Position numbers and translations under genes: made by a program. A stretch of 64,000 nucleotides of DNA, from positions 13,124,647 to 13,188,646 of the forward strand of contig JAMKCF010000006.1 of the NCBI GenBank assembly GCA_023634235.1, given 5' to 3'. The notes beneath the pieces were generated by a model. The model did no database searches. It was not told the DNA's origin and was given only the letters and a program-made list of their open reading frames with translations. This DNA is from Pisaster brevispinus. Lineage: Eukaryota; Echinodermata; Asteroidea; Forcipulatida; Asteriidae. Shown here in pieces: positions 59,801 through 64,000 of the stretch (positions within the stretch are counted from its first letter, which is position 1; every line of letters begins with the position of its first letter).

Positions 59801-62194
59801 ATGGTTGAGCCCTAACGATGAATTTTGTGGTACAAGGAATTGACCTAACATGAGCATTATAACGATGGATTTTGTGGTTTAGAAAATCTACTTTGGCTGA
59901 TATAGACTCTAATTGATGTGCAGTATACGAGGTCGAATAGACCTTAATACTGATGACGTCACTGTTTGTTTATCAGTTTAAAGAAGAATGGGAAACTATT
60001 GTGTCTCTGCTCGACTGTTGGAAATGCAGTACCCAGTTATAGCACTTAAGCAACGCAGTCAACAAACCATGACGTCATCAGTACATGGGTCGATTGTTGT
60101 GAATGCTTTCGCATATTTTCACAGCTTTTCTAACTATTTCTATTTATTATTATGGTAAATTAATGGCCACTCTATTTGGTCAGAACAATCACCCTGTCAG
60201 AAACACTGGATCCAATAATGACACATTTCAGGACATAAGAATTCAATGAAAACTCATCTTGCAAACTCGGAAATCAATGGGAATCTATCTTTGAAACACG
60301 GAAACCCAATGTCCTTTACAAGATGTCACATTTGATTTCTTTGTTACCATGTTGTAGAAACAGAATCTGTGTTCCATGGTGTGTCATCTCTAATTTCATG
60401 TTCTAAATTGTGCTATCTTTAGATTTCATTATCTAAGATGTGCTATCTTTAGGTTCCATGTTCTAAGATGTGCTATCCTTAGATTCCATGTTCTAAGTTG
60501 TGCTATCTTTAGGTTCCATGTTCTAAGATGTGTTATCTTTGAATTCCATGATCTAAGATGTGCTATCTTTATGTTCCATGATCTAAGATGTGCTATCTTT
60601 ATGTTCCATGTTCTAAGATGTGCTATCTTTATGTTCCATGATCTAAGATGTGCTGTCTTTATGTTCCATGATCTAAGATGTGCTGATGTTCCATGTTCTA
60701 TGATGTGCTATCTTTAGGTTCAATGTTCTAAGATGTACTATCTTTAGATTCCATGTTCTTTAGATTCCATGATCTAAGATGTGCTATCTTTAGATTCCAT
60801 GTTCTAAGATGTGCTATCTTTGAGTCCATGTTCTAGATATGTCATCTTTAGGTTCCGTTTCATGTGATAGGAAACCGGGTTTCCGTGTTTCCATGATGCT
60901 AACTTCTCTCAGTAAAGTGGTAGCAGATTTAGATGGTCTTGTTGACGCAGCAGTTTTAACTAGACCACTGCATGACCTGTTCCTTACTATTTTCACGAGC
61001 CAATTACTAATAGATAAATCTCAACACTATACCGTTTAATTCAATATGGTCACTTGCTCTGCCATGTTCACCTTTAACGAGGTTCATGGTTATTTCCAAC
61101 GACGTCTGGAAAAGCGTCTGCAACTTATACAGAAAATCTACTGCTTATAATATGGCTACGGTTAAATTTGATGTGGCCATAGCTAGAAATAGCCCTCTGT
61201 AGCTCCAGATAGGCAAGTCACAAGGGTTTGTGTTTCGACCAGGTGACTGTATATTTGGTGTGACACCCCTTATTTATTTCATTGAGTCAGCACTTTCACT
61301 CCCCAGTAAATGAAGGGCCAGATCAAGGGCTCTAGAATGTAATGTAGATGATATCTACTCAAAAAACATTCCTTGCTGGGCCTTTTCGAAACCATGGCTT
61401 TGGCTTGGGCTCCGGCTTAGGCTCTGTCTGGCTTAGGCTCTGTCCGGCTTAGGCTATGTCTGCCTGTGCAGCTTCGCACTAAAAGCCCACGCTTTCAAAT
61501 AACTTACGGAGCCTAAGCCGGAGCCCCAAGCCCAAGCCATGGTTTCGAAAAGGGCCATATCTGAGAAAGATCTGACATAGGAAACAGTCCGAGATATAGT
61601 AATCATTGCCAGTCGTCAAAATGGCTTCCCGGCACCCGAAATATATCCACCCTGCAAAGCCACAAAAAGACCCTCCATATACTTGATCTCATTGCATCCC
61701 TTCCTTCCATCATTGTCGTAACCAAACAATGGAACAGTACCCCCACCCCACCCCCCCCCAAAAAAAAAAAATTGTCTTTAATTTTTCACTTTTAGGGAGT
61801 AATATCCAAGTGCTTTGCAATTCAACCGGAGATCAGAAATCAATCAAAAGTAGGAAGCTCAAGTTTGCATAATGACATTCTACAAACCGGACTATACAAT
61901 AAAATACACTGCATCGTCAAACCTGACTGATCGATTGTGACAAAAAACGAGGCAACTGTGCACGAGTAACTCATGTGTATCTCTTTCTTTCTTAGACATT
62001 TAAAATCCATACCCAAATTACCTGGGAAGAGCAATTGTAAACAAATTGACCTCTTTTTACAAAAACCCGCGTTTATTCACACGTCGCGTTCGAACCGTGA
62101 ATCGAATTCAGTGACAAAGAAAATCGTTACAGTCCACTTACCTCATTGCTAGGCAACGCATCGTCGGCATCATCACTGGTAGTTGGAAGTGCTC
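53821..62194 (-). CDS. Upstream exons: long form of the acidic gene, or 3' part of another gene
   Basis: Three exons have clean borders and matching phases: 62194-62142 (phase 2 in, encodes ALPTTSDDADDALPSNE), 54322-54245 (phase 0, encodes ARAPNKYDCVLLIFKNPDQL and on to DCVNE) and 53896-53821 (encodes FFKKKDSLAMIHELRDELM and on to SESNE, phase 1 out). The phase-1 donor at 53821 fits the phase-1 acceptor at 48090, so they could splice into the acidic gene. The first exon needs a preceding exon beyond the right edge. Without splicing at 53821 the frame reads only six more codons to a stop, so a separate gene ending here is also possible. The hydrophobic strand CVLLIF followed by a charged helix suggests a folded domain that I cannot name. 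Confidence 0.62.
55153..55547. mobile_element. 395-bp MITE with AAAGGCAGGGT ends
   Basis: TTAAAGGCAGGGTGAACTTT at the left is matched by the complement of AAAGTATACCCTGCCTTTAA at the right. An internal palindrome surrounds CTGAGAAAGGCTTCAGGCAT. I associate this family with sea-star genomes from memory. Confidence 0.88.
56247..56390. mobile_element. MITE, GGGGCCTTTCTCAAACC family, copy 2
   Basis: GGGCCTTTTCCAAACCTCGG at the left and CCGAGGTTTGGAAAAGGCCC at the right, with GGAGCCCAAGCCGGAGCC inside. Confidence 0.9.
58392..58738. mobile_element. hAT-type non-autonomous element with 8-bp target duplication
   Basis: The ends CAAGGGCGTCGAT and ATCGACGCCCTTG are perfect inverted repeats. GGTGCGTT flanks both sides (58384-58391 and 58739-58746). 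Eight-base duplications with CA(A/G)GG ends are characteristic of hAT transposons. The interior is 347 bases in all, has G-rich and C-rich tracts and no transposase. Confidence 0.93.
60365..60852. repeat. 30-bp minisatellite, about 15 copies
   Basis: The unit is TTCCATGTTCTAAGATGTGC followed by TATCTTTAGG, with TTCT/ATCT and AGG/ATG variants and a few shortened units. It lies in an intron of the acidic gene region. Confidence 0.92.
61378..61556. mobile_element. MITE, GGGGCCTTTCTCAAACC family, copy 3
   Basis: GGGCCTTTTCGAAACCATGG at the left and CCATGGTTTCGAAAAGGGCC at the right. An internal GGCTTAGGCTCTGTC unit is repeated three times. Confidence 0.9.
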
Positions 62195-62539
62195 CTATTA
62201 AAAATGATGGAAAAGGAGTTTGAATATTTTATGTGGTTCTATTGGAAGGTGGTAGTGTGCATGATTTAACATTACTCTGACGTTGCTTGTGCGACGTATT
62301 AATTACGGTAACTAACGACTGGTAATTTGTGTGTGTGTGTTTTTTTTTTATCGTCAACAATTGGAGGTTCAAAAACTTTGCTCACTGCGGTCAAACTAAG
62401 TCAAAGGTAAGTAAATTACTTCATTGTCACCATTCACCCAGTTGAAGGTAACATACAGAATTAGTAGAGCTGACAAAAAAGTCGCACACAGTGTTCATGT
62501 TTTGTGAGATTAACTGTACACATGAAGAAACAAACTAGT

Positions 62540-62817
62540 AAACATTTTGGCTCATTCTTGGTGTGTAAGTCAGGAGAAAATAGTGAAAAACCATGCACAA
62601 TGTTCAGCATGTAAGCACACTGCCCTTAAGTTGTGTTGTAGAAACCAAAATAAGGTTTTCCGTTTTGTTAGTTTATCAGATACAGTTTTCTCGAATATGA
62701 CTTCATTTTAGAGGGAAACATATCACAGGAAAAAGGGATCTAGTATAGAACTTCATAATCAGTAAGCTTTCAGACTAAAATCCAAGTTATGTTTTTATCC
62801 TTACCAATCCTGTATAA
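62540..62817 (-). repeat. Interspersed repeat, copy 2 of an inverted pair
   Basis: Reverse complement of the repeat at 48240-48510. Landmarks GTTTTCTCGAATATGACTTC, CAGTAAGCTTTCAGACTAAA and ATGTTTTTATCCTTACC occur in order. Confidence 0.8.
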
Positions 62818-64000
62818 TATCTTTAACGCAGAAACATTAGTCATCAGAGCTATTTCTCTACTACAACTGTCTATCAAGGTAAAATGCATCTCAAAGTACC
62901 ATGGAAATAACCCTCTTGTCAAATATGTTGTATTTTTTCTTTAGTATTAAAAGTGAAAGCGATTCCCCGGTGTAAGTGCTATAGAGCACACAATTGAGAA
63001 CACAGTGAGGAGAATCTTTACTCAACAAACAGCTGTTTAAAACAATACATCTCATTTTGTGATAAACAAAAAGTGTTATCTTACATTTTCCATATCTCAT
63101 TTTAACAATATTAAACCTTTAAAATAAAGATTTCTTTTTTAGCATTTTCATGCAGAACGGCCTTTTCATCAAAATAAAAATTGTATTTTTTCTTTTGATA
63201 AGAAGAAATCAGATATGTATCTTTGGGTAAACTGTTAACTAAGAACGCTATAGAAAGATAGAAAAATAGTAAGCATTTTTGATGGATCATTCATTTATTT
63301 ATTCAGTTTTTTTAAACATTGAAAAGCAGTTATTATGATTAATAATCATTAAAAAACATATAAGAAGTATTTAAAATATTGTATTTCAGTGAAAAGAAAA
63401 TAATTTTTTAACAAAAATATTGTTTACAGGAAGTTATGGATGGAACTTTATTTCATTATCTACGAACGTAAGTTTTGCGACTCTATTCATGCATACACTT
63501 TGTGAAAGTAAGGTCCAATTTTACAAAACAGCTAAAGACGGGTTTATTTGTTATCCCATTTATCCGCTAAGCGAAAAAAAATGCAGGGCACAAGACATGT
63601 GTACTTTACTTCGCATTATGCATATTAACCAAACACTGCTTAGCTACGTTAATTTATTTGCTCTGCATATTGACTAATGTCATAATTGTTGTCTCAGCGT
63701 TTTTAAGCATGCACTTTTTTATAATGTTAAATCTTAAATTCTTAAAGGTTTACAGCGAACTGCAAATGGGTCCCATTATAAATAGCGTGGCGCATTATAC
63801 GTCAAACACGTTGGTCACTTTCCCGCTTTCATTGCAATTGATTAAAACCAACAAAAGAAGCAATTTATAATTGGCTGAATAATACAAACGCCTCTGCAAT
63901 GGATCGGAAATTAGTCGGCTGTAATTAGTTACATAAAGAGCAGTGTTTCATTGTGTGTGCCTAATTAGCTTTCGCCTGCGCTCAATTAGTCCAAAGGACA
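62818..64000. other. AT-rich sequence, no gene recognised
   Basis: Very AT-rich DNA with only short chance open frames on both strands. I see no splice-bounded coding segment, RNA gene or clear repeat. If the exon at 62194 has a predecessor it may lie here or beyond the edge. Confidence 0.6.

Overview
The window is animal genomic DNA. Its genes are split into many short exons with GT-AG introns of up to about 8 kb, no operons are visible, and introns and spacers are full of degenerate transposons. Three multi-exon genes can be assembled by hand from splice sites and matching codon phases. The repeat content (many short inverted-repeat elements whose ends resemble families I associate with sea-star genomes, tRNA-derived SINEs, L2/CR1-like LINE debris) suggests an invertebrate deuterostome, most likely an echinoderm. 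That assignment rests on memory and was not checked.

Layout. (1) 71-11692, minus strand: the 5' half of GTPBP4/NOG1, a nucleolar GTPase of 60S ribosome assembly. Seven coding exons give residues 1-334, and the rest lies beyond the left edge. Its second intron holds a 3-kb array of about 62 copies of a 49-bp minisatellite. (2) 11693-15908: the space between two divergent genes, packed with inverted-repeat elements. (3) 15909-30728, plus strand: an eight-exon gene for a 308-residue type I membrane protein with a signal peptide, a cysteine-rich TNF-receptor-like ectodomain, one membrane span and a 31-residue tail that ends in a TRAF-binding-like PEEET. Its second intron contains a LINE interrupted by two DNA elements, one of which carries another LINE fragment. 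(4) 30729-39078: spacer with SINEs and MITEs. (5) 39079-62194, minus strand: a gene for an extremely Asp/Glu-rich protein. Five exons (50844 to 39079) encode a 569-residue protein that starts with a signal peptide. Three further exons upstream (62194, 54322, 53896) are phase-compatible with the same downstream exons, which suggests alternative promoters with different N-termini, or a second gene running in from the right edge. (6) 62195-64000: AT-rich sequence with one repeat copy and no recognisable gene.

The three genes have no evident joint pathway (ribosome assembly, receptor signalling, secreted acidic protein). Nearly everything else is mobile-element or tandem-repeat DNA. Most long open frames here are artefacts: those in the 49-bp array and those antisense to the Asp-codon tracts.
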